Source: Melieria omissa (lineage: Eukaryota > Arthropoda > Insecta > Diptera > Ulidiidae). Taken from it: DNA of 64,000 nucleotides. Location: contig OZ020269.1 of assembly GCA_963971225.1 (NCBI GenBank), positions 9,120,201 to 9,184,200 of the forward strand, written 5' to 3'. The translations under genes and the position numbers were made by a program. Shown in pieces: positions 23,266 through 35,300 of the stretch (its first letter is position 1; every line of letters begins with the position of its first letter). The notes below the pieces were generated by a model. That model was not told the DNA's origin and did not search any database. It worked only from the letters and a program-made list of their open reading frames with translations.

Positions 23266-25144
23266 AGCAGTTTCGAGTATTGTGCCCCAAAAGCGATTTG
23301 AATTCATTCAACTAACATTTCACATTGCAGCTGCTCAACATGTCATATCACATTTTTGCAGTTTTAAAGTCCGCATAAACGATTTCAAATTCTTTACATT
23401 GTTATCAAACCAGAAAATGTTTTATTTTATTAAATATTTTATTCATTATATGAGATTCGAATACGTCAGTATTTCTGCCGCCTGTGACTTGTATGCTTGC
23501 TTGCAATTATTCTGCTGCTTGCTGACTTTGTTGAAGAACAAATAAATTGTGAAAACTTCAAGCAAAAGTTAAATTCAAATAAACACAGGCAAAAATAAAT
23601 ATTTGCCTTGAACACAGCAAATATTGTTGGGCAAATAAATTATTAAAAGGACTTTCTGCTAAATCATTAGTAGAAATTCAAGATTTGTACAAGTTTTTCT
23701 CTCACCCAAAATAATGTATGCCTTACTTTTTGTTTTGTTACAGTGGTTAGCCAAATGATTAAATAGGCAAAAATAAAATTAGAGCGTTTGAATTTGAAAA
23801 TTATTGTGGTCACATTTTTTAACGTTCGAATAGTCACTAAAAGTGACAGTCAGATGTTTATGGTTTAGTAAGATTTCAAAGAATATGGAGTTTGGTTTAA
23901 TTTGTTTGGAAACTTAACTTTTTAATTTGGTTACAACTATTTTTTAGACATCTTAATATTTTCTAAACAACTAAACTGCAAACATGGGAAAAAAGTCATT
24001 TGTATTGAATACAGAAAAATTGGCTTCAACGTCAGACAAGTTTGATTTCAGTTGAGATCGATTTCAATCTTATTTACTAATCCCCTCCAATCAAATAAGT
24101 AATCATTGCTGAATAATACTAATAATCATCACGAGCTAAATAAAATTAATATTCTCCTCTTCATTTAAATGTTTTCTACCTGAATGTAGATTTTGGCCAC
24201 TGTGTACAATCCGTCTACTCGGCAGCCCACACCGATCACTACCCCACTACCCCTTTGAATACTCTGCATAAAATACCTTTGAGCGAACTGATTGTGTGAA
24301 TTATGTTTGAATAAACTAAATCAACATATCAAGTTTCAAATTTGTCTATTCATCCTTACGAAATTTTACCATCTCACGGCCAGAACAGAATTCAGGCGCC
24401 GCTGCCTTTCCCTCCCACGCACTCGTCAGCTGTCAGCGCACGCAGTTGCCGTCGGCAATGAATTCAATTTCGGTGAAATTAATTGAAATTTCACTCTCAC
24501 CCAACCCGCCGCCTCTCCGTCCATTCACTTCCTTGGGCGCAGTGTGCAAATAACTTTGCAGCGTTTTGCTTAATTGTGTGTTTGTTAGATTTGCCTGTAA
24601 TTTCTCTCTCAATGCAACAGCAAATCAAAACACACTCTGACACACTGACGCGCTGTTGTTAGCAAGTAGTCAACAACAGCTTTTTGATGGCCGATAACAA
24701 CGCCAAAGCACACAGTGATTTGAAGCTGCAGCGGCGTCATCAACTTTGTGATTATCATCAGCAAATAAAGCAACAACAACCAACAACAGCCACCCAAGCG
24801 CTGCCAGCGCACTCAGTCAGTCATAACCAGCTGCAATTTGCATTTTGTTTATAGAGCTTTGCTGCAGTTTCAAGTTCATTGCGCTGAGCAGTCAGTCGCT
24901 GGCAATGCATAGCCACCAGCATTTGCTGTTGCCGTTATTGTTGCTACAATACTTAGCTGTAAGCCGCATCATTTACATTCTGTCCACTACCCACAAACGC
25001 AGCCCAAAAAAAAAGTTCCAAGCCTGCGGACAGCGCTGCCAACTTTTGATGAGCAATTTATGCGCCTAATTGGCATTGACACAAAACAAACATTACAGGA
25101 TACATAAATAAATCAAAGTGCAGTCTTGCAACTGTGCATTGCAA
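23266..25144. other. Intergenic, no gene recognised
   Basis: AT-rich DNA, then a GC-richer stretch (24380-24950) just downstream of the DNAL1 3' end. No clear poly(A) signal for DNAL1 is seen on the minus strand here. No gene recognised. Confidence 0.5.
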
Positions 25145-25826
25145 CTACAATGTGGGCTCCTCATTCAGCACCACCGGTTCGCCGTCCAGTTTCCGTATGG
25201 TGGGCAGTCGTCGAATGCACTCCGCACGCCACGTGGGCTCGTCCATGCCCTCCGATATGGGATTGCCCACCACTACCAGATCCTCCAGCGCCTCCAGCTC
25301 CTGCAGCCGATTGAATTCCGACCAATCTTTTATCAAATTGTTGCTGATGTACAGCACTTTGAGCGCCTTTAGCGCGGACAGACCTTTCAACTTTTCAATT
25401 AGATTATAGCTCATCCAGAGTTCTTGCAATGTCTCGGCCACAGCTTCCTGCAAAAAATAGATCAGAATATGTAAACAATAAATTTTTAATATATGTTCTT
25501 ACCAAACCCGATATCTGTTTGATGTAGTTGCGTGACAGCGATAGCACACGTAGATTTTTCATGCCATTCAAACCGAAAATCTTCTCAATCATATTTGTGG
25601 ACAGGCTGATGCGCCTGTAATTATGCAATGTTTTTTACTCCACTTTCTACTTCACTCTCTCTGTGCGCACTTACTCGCAATTGACCAGTGTGCCCAGCGT
25701 GTTGTCCATCTTCTCAATGGGCGGCCACTGGAATTGCAGCTCAATAGCTTTGGCCTCGATGGCGCTCTGATGTTCGCGTTCCTCCCAGCGTTTGAGAGCT
25801 TCTTTGATGGTTGTGGCTTTGGACAT
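25145..25826 (-). CDS. DNAL1: Axonemal dynein light chain 1 (DNAL1 orthologue)
   Basis: Three exons join in phase: 25826-25675, 25614-25503 and 25447-25145 (TAG), giving 188 aa, close to the roughly 190 aa of animal DNAL1. The protein starts [16 protein letters not shown] and continues [17 protein letters not shown]. It then runs through leucine-rich repeats ([53 protein letters not shown]) and ends in the conserved [11 protein letters not shown]...[13 protein letters not shown] cap. DNAL1 is an LRR protein that binds the motor domain of the outer-arm dynein gamma heavy chain and works in motile cilia and sperm flagella. Both introns are about 55-60 bp. Its start lies 535 bp beyond the NOG1 stop on the same strand. 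I recall the Drosophila counterpart as CG8800. Confidence 0.95.
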
Positions 25827-26234
25827 TTCGCTTTCCCTTCATTAATTTCTTGATTAACTTTGCTGTGTACAAAAAAATTGATCTAACATACCAAGTTGCC
25901 AAGGCAGATTTCTGCCTGGCAAACAACAAATTTGTTTCATATTGGTTTCAGATGCAAGAAACTTGTAATTTGATAGCACAACAAACTTAACTAAGCTTGT
26001 GTGGAATTACTTTTTACATGATTACATTGACAAACACCTCTTCACCGATACATACATAGTTCATACGGCCATTTGTGCTGAACGTGGCCAGCATTATTAA
26101 TGTCTCATTCATTACGTTGAAGAAGGCATTACGCTTAAAATACTATTAATTTTTCGCACTTTTAAAGACCACATAAACGATTTTAAATGACTAACCAAAT
26201 GTAGTGCATTGTTATCAAAATTCCATTTTACATA
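25827..26234. other. DNAL1 upstream / NOG1 3' region
   Basis: This gap between DNAL1 and NOG1 must hold the DNAL1 promoter and the end of the NOG1 transcript. No TATA box or other motif stands out. Confidence 0.5.
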
Positions 26235-26240
26235 TTTATT
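26235..26240 (-). terminator. Poly(A) signal of NOG1
   Basis: AATAAA on the minus strand, about 120 nt past the NOG1 stop codon. Confidence 0.55.
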
Positions 26241-26360
26241 CAGCAAATACATAGAATTCTTTTAAATATTTCAGGAAACAATTAGCACAAATGTGCTACA
26301 ATCCTTTAAAAGCTACAAAGTTCCCAGAGCGCACCTGCCCACAGCCAGGAAGCCCTTCCC

Positions 26361-28591
26361 TTAACGTCGATCTGTCTTGCCAGTGCCGCGTTTGCCTGAG
26401 AACAAATGCTTGGGCATTTTTGTGCCAATGAACCGATCTGCTTCGCCCTTGAGTCCCAGCCGTGTCACCTTCTTTGCAATGTCCCGCTTCGCCATCACCT
26501 GCAGTTTCTTCTTCATGGCCACATTCTTCACACCCATGCTGTCTCGCGAAGGCGCGCGCTTCAACGGCTGGCCCGTCTTCTTTACAACCGCCGACGACTC
26601 CTTGTCAAGCAGTGGCTTCTTCAGCTCCTTCTTGCTACCCACCTGCACTAGGCCGCGTCGCAGATCCACTACCGACTTCGTGAAGTTGGCATTCTCTGTT
26701 CCAGTCATATCCACGCCCAGATTTTCCATAGTCTCGCGCAATTTCGCAACCGAACGATCGCGTACCTTGGGCTGCTTGTGACGCGGTATGGTCGGCTTGT
26801 TCTTCTTCGAGGACAAACGTTTGTCGTCGCGCAGCAGGAAACGCTTGCCGCGTATCTGTTGGGCCATCTCACGTATCTCCTTCAGCGTCTCGTCCATGGT
26901 CATGTCGGGCACTGCGTACACACCGCCCTCATCACGCAAGCCTTCTTCACGTTCCAGCTCTTCCAGCTTCTCGAAAATATCGGGATCAATGTAATCAGCA
27001 ATGTTGTGGCCCTCCCAGAATTCTGGTATGACATCGTGGCGTTCTTCTTCCGCAATTTCTGTGTAGTTCTTTTGCAAATCGAGCACATAATCGTCGCCCA
27101 TTTCCTCCTCGATTTCCTTCTCCAATTTACGCTTGCGTGCTGATTTTTCGGCATTCTTTTCCAAGCGTGCCAGCGCCTGTTCCGGAATGCACGGAGCGCG
27201 AACCTTCTCGTCGCGCGGCGCCGGCATAGCCACATGCAGTCGATTTAGTATGTTATCCACTTTCTTGGTGCGCATCTTCTGATCAACGCGATACGAAAGC
27301 AGCCGCTCGCAGGCCTCAATCTTTACCTCCATCACACCCTCCTCGCTGACGGTGGACATGAGCATCACCGGCACTGCCTTGTCCTCCTGCAGTTTTTTGA
27401 TAATGGCCTGACGCTCCTCGGACAAATCCTCTACACCAAGAATATCTGTCTTGTTAATGGCTACAATGAGCGGCTTGTTGGTGAAGAGCGGTTTGATACT
27501 CTCGAACAGCTGCACTTGCTCCTCCAGCGAATGGCCACACTGCTCGGAAATGTCCATGAAGTAGAGCACACACGAGCGCAGATGCGCCAATGCAGTGATG
27601 GCTTGCATTTCAATCACATTGCGCTCCTCCAGAGGATGATCCAAAATTCCAGGAGTATCGATAACCTGACAGAGAATTGAAAATATAATACAAATTCAAA
27701 TAGAGATCCGGAAATGGTATTCACCTGCCAGCGCAGATACTTGTAATCGGTGTGTCCAACATACAGCGACTTGGTGGTGAAGGCGTACGGCTGCACCTCC
27801 ACATCGGCGCGTGTGATTTTATTGATGAACGACGATTTGCCCACATTGGGGAAGCCACAAATGATGATTGTGCGCGAATAGGGGTCAATGGTAGGCAGAC
27901 GTGACAAATGTTGACGCACTTGCTCCAGATACGTCAAATTGGAGGCCTGTCGTTTCATAATGGTGGCCATACGACCGAGCGCTGCCTTCTTCAGTTGTTT
28001 GCAGCGGTACAGCGAATCGCCGTACTTGAGCAGGCGTACGTAATCCTTGGCAACACTGGCAAAAACAATTTAACAAATAATTATTTGGTTGCAATGAACA
28101 TTTGCTGAGATTTTACTAACTTGTCAATGAGATGTCGGGCCGTATTCAGCTGACCCAACGCGAGTTTGTAATGATCCTTGTCATAGAGCACATTCATTAG
28201 ATCAGCGTAGAAGGGATGCACATCGTCCAGCTTGGGAAAGTCCTGTATGATCTGCGACAGACGATCGTGGAAGTTCTGCTGTGTGTACTTCACTTTGCGC
28301 GTGTAGAAGGCGCGTATGCGCGAGATCTTGTAACCCTTGTGCACAACGGTGGGCGTCTTGCGCTGTGTCTTCGACAGCATAATGTCGATGAAGTCCTGTC
28401 CATGACAACAAAAACAAATATTCATTAGATTCGCAATTTCATCAGGGTTTGTAAACACAACATTAATCAAGTAAATTGAGGTTAAGTGTGCCGACAGGTT
28501 GTGCTGCATCTTGTCATCACTTGTGCACTTATTCTACACGTACCTTTGCTGGCGGAACCACCATAATCTTTTTAAAGTTGTACAAACTCAT
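26361..28591 (-). CDS. NOG1: Nucleolar GTP-binding protein 1 (NOG1/GTPBP4 orthologue)
   Basis: Four exons join in phase: 28591-28544, 28395-28121, 28055-27725 and 27665-26361 (TAA), giving 652 aa. NOG1 is an Obg-type GTPase that associates with pre-60S ribosomal particles in the nucleolus and helps mature the large subunit. The N-terminus [18 protein letters not shown] and the helical region through [20 protein letters not shown] are diagnostic. GTPase motifs are G1 GFPNVGKSS (175-183), G3 DTPG (221-224) and G4 NKTD (289-292). The tail is highly basic and Lys/Arg-rich ([13 protein letters not shown] at the end), fitting rRNA binding. Introns are 148, 65 and 59 bp. All key residues are present. 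The Drosophila counterpart is, as I recall, CG8801 (Non1), neighbour in numbering of CG8800, which agrees with the adjacent DNAL1. Confidence 0.97.
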
Positions 28592-28812
28592 TTTGCCGAG
28601 AGTTTGTTTATTTTCCGCACTGCAAAAAGGAAAATAAATGGGAATTCACTACGCAGCAACACCACGCGGCGCAATGCTGAATTCCAAAAGAAGTAATGAC
28701 AACACGTTGACGGCCGAAGTGACAGCTAAACAGCTGAGCAGTGTTGCTGCTTTTCGGTCTCAATGGAATTGGGAATGACAGCACTGTGCTCAAAATAAAA
28801 ACACAGGTTTTG

Positions 28813-28828
28813 TAGCGCCATCTAGCGG
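28813..28828. promoter_or_regulatory. CTCF-like motif between NOG1 and the lectin gene
   Basis: TAGCGCCATCTAGCGG contains GCGCCATCT, the inverse of the AGATGGCGC core bound by fly CTCF. It lies about 220 bp upstream of the NOG1 ATG and 109 bp past the lectin stop. Motif match only. Confidence 0.35.
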
Positions 28829-28863
28829 CTGGTAGATAACGAACGCATGTTCCGGTTGGTGGT

Positions 28864-28871
28864 TATCGATA
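28864..28871. promoter_or_regulatory. DRE / BEAF-type element TATCGATA
   Basis: A perfect palindromic TATCGATA about 270 bp upstream of the NOG1 ATG. In flies this word (bound by DREF, and CGATA clusters by BEAF-32) marks promoters of housekeeping and growth genes, which suits a ribosome-assembly GTPase. Confidence 0.5.
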
Positions 28872-28936
28872 ATGGATTTCAATATAAATAAAAGACAACG
28901 GCCAAATATTGCAAAGTGGCTTTTAATAACAAACAA

Positions 28937-30133
28937 TTAATGAACTTTTGCTGCACATTCTGCTTCAGTCTTAAAAGGATTCGCTCTCGAAGTGTACAAC
29001 TCACAGATAAAAGATAACTCACGATCGCAGTCCACAGTCACCCAGGTGCGAGTTGTGGTTATGGCCACACAGCTTCGATTAGCAAAAATACCACTTAGAG
29101 AAAGAAATTAATTAAAACATGATGAATGATTGTTTCTTATTGTCTGTTTCTTCCTGTTGTTTCTTCACCTCGAACGCGGATGCCCCGGTGTCCAGGCCAC
29201 AAACTCGGCGCAGCTAAGCGATTCGTTGTCCGCATTCAGAAAGTCCAACTTTTGCGCCGGTGATGAGCGAATAAAGTGCAGACCAACAAATGCCAAATGC
29301 CGCTGCTGATGCTGCACCCTGACTGAAGACTGCTCGCGTTTTCGTTCTGTGCCCAAGTGCATCGATAATGCATTGGTGCGCACTTCGGAGGCGACATGCG
29401 CCAGAGCGCCACTACTTGGTGTGTTAGTTAAATTCGCACAGATGCGCGTAGCATTTCGAAAGTTTGTGGGACCCAGATGCAACTGAAAGAGGCCCACTGT
29501 CGGTACGCAGAAATAGTAGCGCAGCTCTGGACAAATGGACAAACAATAGGAAGAAGAAAAGGCTAACAATCAAACATATTCGCCTCACCTATGGGTTCAC
29601 TGTACAAACTGTAATAGTCAAAGCGGCTGTCGTTCACCATGCTACGAAAGGTGGCGTTCTCCGGACAGGCGAGCGCAAGACAGTTGAAATATTCCTGCGG
29701 CTGCTGGCGAAATGAAGCACGAAGCGCATTGCTGCGGCTGTAGTTGAGCGCTGCAACAAAACCTTCTTCACAGTAACTGGTTTCACTAATTTCTTGAAGA
29801 AACTAATCAACTATCTCTACTGCTTCTTGCAGATAATACACCTTCAGCAGCCTGTTTGAAGTCAACTGATGCCTGCTCTCTGCCCCAATTTCTGCGATTA
29901 GATGGCGAGTAATTCAAGGCCAAGGCACGTGCCTTCTTCGCCAGACGTACACAACTCTCCAGCGTTGCTGTGTTGGCGGCCGTCAGCAGCGGCTGATTCG
30001 AACGCTGACACGCACGCACCAAACTGAACTCCAACTGCGCCACGTGCGTCTTGTGGTCACTGCAGTCTCTAAGCGCTAAAGTGCGCAGCAACGCAATGGA
30101 CAAAAAACTTAACACAACAAACTGCATATGCAT
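28937..30133 (-). CDS. Secreted C-type-lectin-like protein
   Basis: Four exons join in phase: 30133-29842, 29792-29589, 29526-29169 and 29093-28937 (TAA), giving 336 aa. The start MHMQFVVLSFLSIALLRTLA is a signal peptide; a second ATG is two codons in. The N-terminal part has Cys and the related segments ALALNYSPSN and VAALNYSRSN. The C-terminal part (about 165-320) is a divergent CTLD: FRNATRICANL, ALAHVASEVRTNAL, HLAFVGLHF, FVAWTPGHP, then CVAITTTRTWVTVDCDREL and SFICEL. The usual calcium and sugar motifs (EPN/QPD and WND) are absent, so calcium-dependent sugar binding is unlikely. The first intron is only 49 bp and was chosen because it alone restores phase. A TATA box lies 38 nt upstream of the ATG. 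Family is clear; the ligand and Drosophila orthologue are not. Confidence 0.85.
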
Positions 30134-30170
30134 CAATGGCAACTGCCCGACTTAATGCTGTGCGCAAGCC

Positions 30171-30180
30171 ATTTTATATA
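30171..30180 (-). promoter_or_regulatory. TATA box of the lectin-like gene
   Basis: TATATAAAAT on the minus strand, 38 nt upstream of the first ATG. A start site about 30 nt downstream would leave a leader of only about 10-15 nt. The sequence TCGGGCAGTT there could act as an initiator. Confidence 0.65.
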
Positions 30181-31927
30181 AGCTAAAGCAAAATCACAAC
30201 TCATGTAATTTAAAAAGTCGACAGTTTAATTTTCATGATTTACTTGATTTTTTATTAAATTTCAAATTATTATTTTCATTACAAAATGTCGCAAATTTCA
30301 CTGCATGTCATGCGTTATGATTTTTACAAAATTATTCAATTTATTTTCCATATACTGCATTGGCCTGTCAACATTTTGGAGCACCCCGTTTTGCCTATTT
30401 TGTTGTGTTTCGTTGTTGCTGAGTTTTCATGCAGTTTTTTTTTATCGATGTGTCATAATTTATTGTGTTGTAATTGACTTAATTGTAAGTTTTGTATTCT
30501 TTTATATAAATCGAAACCGCGCATTGTTGCAAAGCTCCAGCAAAGCATTTCACAGACGAACCTACACGCTCTGCTCACATGTCGAGCTTTAATCTATACT
30601 CTGTGCATATGTATTGAAATGCTTCAGTGAAGCAGCGCAATCGTGCGTCATATTTCGAAATAATTTTTAAGCATATTTATTGTGTTTCTTAAAATTCATT
30701 GCTGCATTTATTGCATCTAAAGTTAATAAGGAAACTGCTAATTATGACTTAAGTGGCTACAACGGCATACGTCTTCTTCAACTTGTTTCATTTACATTTG
30801 AAAAATGTGGCCAAACAATTCATTACATATTCGATTGTAATTTCGAACTGCAATTTTTCTGACTAACAACAACTGAGAGCTGACAGTTGCCCTCAGGCAT
30901 TCATCGGACGGCATTTTCCAAGGGTCTACATTTTCGCGGCTAAGTGAGTTTTCAAGTATTTTTATAAACTTGAAAAGATTTCAAAATTGTTCACCATTGT
31001 TTTTTTTGCGACTGACAGAATGGTAGCCTGGGTCTTTTCAATTAAGAGCAGCAAATAAACTCTTTGTATTTCAATATTAACCTCAAACATTTCATTTAAT
31101 AGAAATAGTTTCAGCTCAATGCTTTCGGCTAATGCGTCTCACCATTCTGTTTTTACTCTGACATTCAAATGGTCGCTTCGTTCAATTCTGTTTTGTCAAA
31201 TAAATTAGTTGCGATCGACAGTGTTTAGTTGAGTTAAAATAATAGAGTTTATATTTAGTTTAATGACAAGATGGTACATAGTATACACAGGATTAAAAAG
31301 TTCACTAAGTTTTCGTTTTTTTTATAAGCTTTACAGTACAAATAGTAGTGGATAAACTTTGGTTTTCCATTACGTTGTAAAAAACTTAAAAGAAAAATTA
31401 ACACAAAACAAAATATGTAAACGAAACTGAAAAAAGTACAAAATCTTGAGTTAAATAATTTAAATTGTTACAACTTTAATAGATATGTATCACCTGAGCA
31501 GTCGGCCGCTATTTTCACAATTTGTCATATGTAATTTTTTTTTTTCAATCTGTGCTTTTGCTGTTTCAGCCGACCGAGCATTAAAGTTAATATTCATAGT
31601 TATATAGGTCCAACACCAAGCTTAAGGGCTTTCATGACTTCTCTTCATGATGTGCAGCAGAACAGAGACGCGCTCCAAGGCCCAAAAGTGAGCCACACTG
31701 CAGCACACTTTCGGCTGGCGCATCTCTGCGATATTAAAGGGCAAAATGTTTATCTAATTCCGGCGTTTTTGCATTGCCCAGTAATATCTGCGCTGCGCTG
31801 CCATGTACATTTAAAAGTAGTATTTGTTTTTACAGTGCATAGTGTATTGTGTGGGTGTGGTGAGTAGTGGAGGCGGAACGGGGAAGCGTGTGCCGCGCCT
31901 AATTGTAACTTAAGGTTAATTACATAT
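30181..31927. other. Intergenic, no gene recognised
   Basis: AT-rich DNA between the lectin promoter and the 3' end of the ZP gene. I found no supported gene. Confidence 0.5.
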
Positions 31928-31933
31928 TTTATT
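31928..31933 (-). terminator. Possible poly(A) signal of the ZP gene
   Basis: AATAAA on the minus strand, about 430 nt downstream of the ZP stop codon. This would give a 3' UTR of moderate length. Confidence 0.35.
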
Positions 31934-32362
31934 AAATCTATTAATTGCATATTTATGGGCAGCTCATTGCAGGAGCAGCAAAAACTCGCCAGCGCGCGCT
32001 TGCGCCGTTTCTCTGTTTCGCGCTTGGGCTGCAAATTTTTGCGCTCCTTTACATTTACACATTTTTTATCATAATACATTTTCTGTCTGTTCAAGTATTT
32101 TGTGACCTTAACAACTAAACACAATGACTACAACTGCCTGCAACATTTTGCAGTGAACGCGAGTTCTCAACTTTTCGCCTTTCGCAATTTCTATCGCTCT
32201 CTTCTTTCTCTCTTCATATCTCTTTCTAAAACTACGAAGCATTTAAAACACTTTGAGTGTTCATGTTGGGGTTGGGGTTTCAAAACGAAAAAATTTTGCA
32301 CAATTTTAAATCAAAAATGAAATTTTGCAAATCGCAAATTGGTTGCATTGGTTTGCAGTTGC

Positions 32363-35300
32363 TTAGCTGCTGTGCGAGAAGGCGGTGTTCGTGTAGGGGC
32401 CACTGTAAATGGAGCTGCCCGAGTTCGACACACTCTTCGTGCTCCTTCTGGCCATGATGCAGAGAACGGCGGCAACGACGGCCAACATCAGTATGAGGCC
32501 GGCAATTGCTATGGCAATGGCGAAAGTGCGCTGCGACACGCACAGCGCATCCTCCAGGGTCTGCAAATTGCAATTCAAATTAATCCATAATAAATTTAAT
32601 TAGTTCTCTTTCGACAGGACACTCACCTTCTCCTTGACCACTGAGTCATCGTCGCTCTCGGACACATCCACGTTCTCGTTCACATAGAGACCAGAGTAGA
32701 CTTCGATGGTGGCCGGCATGCTCTCTTCGTCTTTGTTTTCGTTGTTAGTTTGTCGTTTGGGTCGTTTGCCGCTGCAGATTGGCGCCTGAAAACAATTGCC
32801 ACCGAATTTATGCATTACAACAACAATCACACTACAAGAACCACTATTGCAAATTACCATCTGACACTCGGGATCCTGCAGCGCGCACAATCGCACATTG
32901 CACTGATAGTAGACGGACGTGGTGTAGGGGAACTTGTGCGCCGGAAACGTCACATTCGCCGCCAGCCGATCACTCGTGTAGTTGAATTGGCCCATAATCT
33001 CATTGTCCATGGGGCAGCTGCCAAGAAGAAAATCATTTAAATCAGCACCACCCAGTTGCCGTCGCCCACACTCACCCGTCGTCGCCCAGCAGTCGTTGCT
33101 CGCCCCAGCCCAAGCCGTCGCGCACAATGCAGTCGGTCACGTGCAGCCCGTACAGCTCCTGCCTGTCAATGCTAATCACAATTGTGAGCGGATCGCCGAT
33201 TTTCACATCGTCCGCTATCTTGTGCTCGGCATTATAGATTTTCATATGGCAGCCGGGCATGGGAATCTCATTCGTCGACACATCGTCATCACTGTCGCTG
33301 GCCGCTGCCGCCTCATCCCCATCGAACACATCGTCCTCGTCCAGTTCATCACCGGCAGCGCGATATTTATCCAGCGAGCGACCATAGTCGCGTCTGTCGT
33401 TGACGCCATCGGCGGCTGACTCCGCGCTGCGGAATGCTTGCGGCTTTTGTGCATGTTTGCCGCCCAACTGGCTGGCTTTGCGGCCGTGGATGCGTTTCTT
33501 TTTTTCGTTGGTGGCCGCATCGCGACTCTTGTACGAGCAGCGCACGTGATAGCCGCGACCCAAGTCGGTGATGAGCTTCAAATGGGGCTGCAGCACAATC
33601 GTATTGAAGAACTCAATACCGCCGTCATCCTAAAACGAAATTAGAAATGCAAAGAATATGAGAACTGGATAATGACAGAATATGCTAAAAGAATTTTATG
33701 ATTGAAATTTAATTGAAAAAAATCATAATTTCTTCTTGTGCTTTGAGGTTAATCTGATGCGAAAAGACTGTGAACACAAACTTGTCTAATGAGCAATCAA
33801 TGAACTCCGTTAAGTTTAAATTAACACTATCCGAGTGTCGATGTGCCACTTTGGTTAGTCGTAGTTTACATTTGTTGGAACAATCACCAAAGAAGAAGAA
33901 GAGCTGTAGAGCATTAATGGCACAGCTTTTCTTGAGAATAGTAAGCAGAAAGTAGTTGGGCGTCACAAGGAAGAGTGAAAGAGCGAAAAGAGGGTCTCAA
34001 GGAATTAATCTAGCAGCTACACCCAAAAACTCGTTCTTTAGTCTTTTTCTTCATATTTTATGCATTTTATTTATGTTAGATTTTGCAAGACATTTCTTTA
34101 TTTATTTATTTATTAATTATTTGTAATTACAATTAAAATTATAATTTAAAAAAGCATTAGCTGTCATTTCTTTAAATTTTGCTTAACCTTTCAAATACCG
34201 TTGCACTTTTTCCTTAACCTTCACACTGTCACCAATTTTTATATACGGAAACCGTCACTATTAACATATGTTAATATTTTTCTTCTCATCCGTTTTATAA
34301 AGACAGTTTTCATTTTTTGAGCTAAGTTGGTAAGCAAAAACATAAAATGGACTGTGCTAAAGAGATTTTAGGTTCACGCGTGGAAGGGGGAAAAGGGATG
34401 AATGGGGTTTCAGCCCCTACAATGTGGGCGAATTTGTTGCTTTTTTTTAAGAAATGCCATAAAAAGTGCATTTTCAAATATATTTTCATCAAATTTCGTA
34501 TTTAAGACTTTTAGGTAATACTACATCACATATCCAAATTTGAACGAGATCGGTCAACTATATCATATAGCTGCCATAGAAACGATCGCTCGAAAATGCG
34601 ATTGGTACAAAAGGGCTAAATTGGTAACAATTGGTGCATTTTCAAAAATATTTTCATCAAATTTCGTATTTAAGACTTTTAGGTAATACTACATCACATA
34701 TCCAAATTTGAACGAGATCGGCCAACTATATCATATAGCTGCCATAGAAACGATCGCTCGAAAATGTGTTGCATTGCGATTTGTACAAAAGGGCTAAATT
34801 GGTAACAATTGGTGCATTTGTAAACTGATAGTTGGCCGATCTCGTTCAAATTTGGATATGTGATGTAGTATTACCTACAAGTCTTAAATACGAAATTTGA
34901 TGAAAATATATTTGAAAATGCACCAATTGTTAGCAATTTAGCCCGTTTGTACAAATCGCAATGCAACACATTTTCGAGCGATCGTTTCTATGGCAGCTAT
35001 ATGATATAGTTGGCCGATCTCGTTCAAATTTGGATATGTGATGTAGTATTACCTAAAACTCTTAAATACGAAATTTGATGAAAATATTTTTGAAAATGCA
35101 CCAATTGTTACCAATTTAGCCCTTTTGTACCAATCGCATTTTTGAGCGATCGTTTCTATGGCAGCTATATGATATAGTTGACCGATCTCGTTCAAATTTG
35201 GATATGTGATGTAGTATTACCTAAAAGTCTTAAATACGAAATTTGATGAAAATATATTTGAAAATGCACTTTTTATGGCATTTCTTAAAAAAAAGCAACA

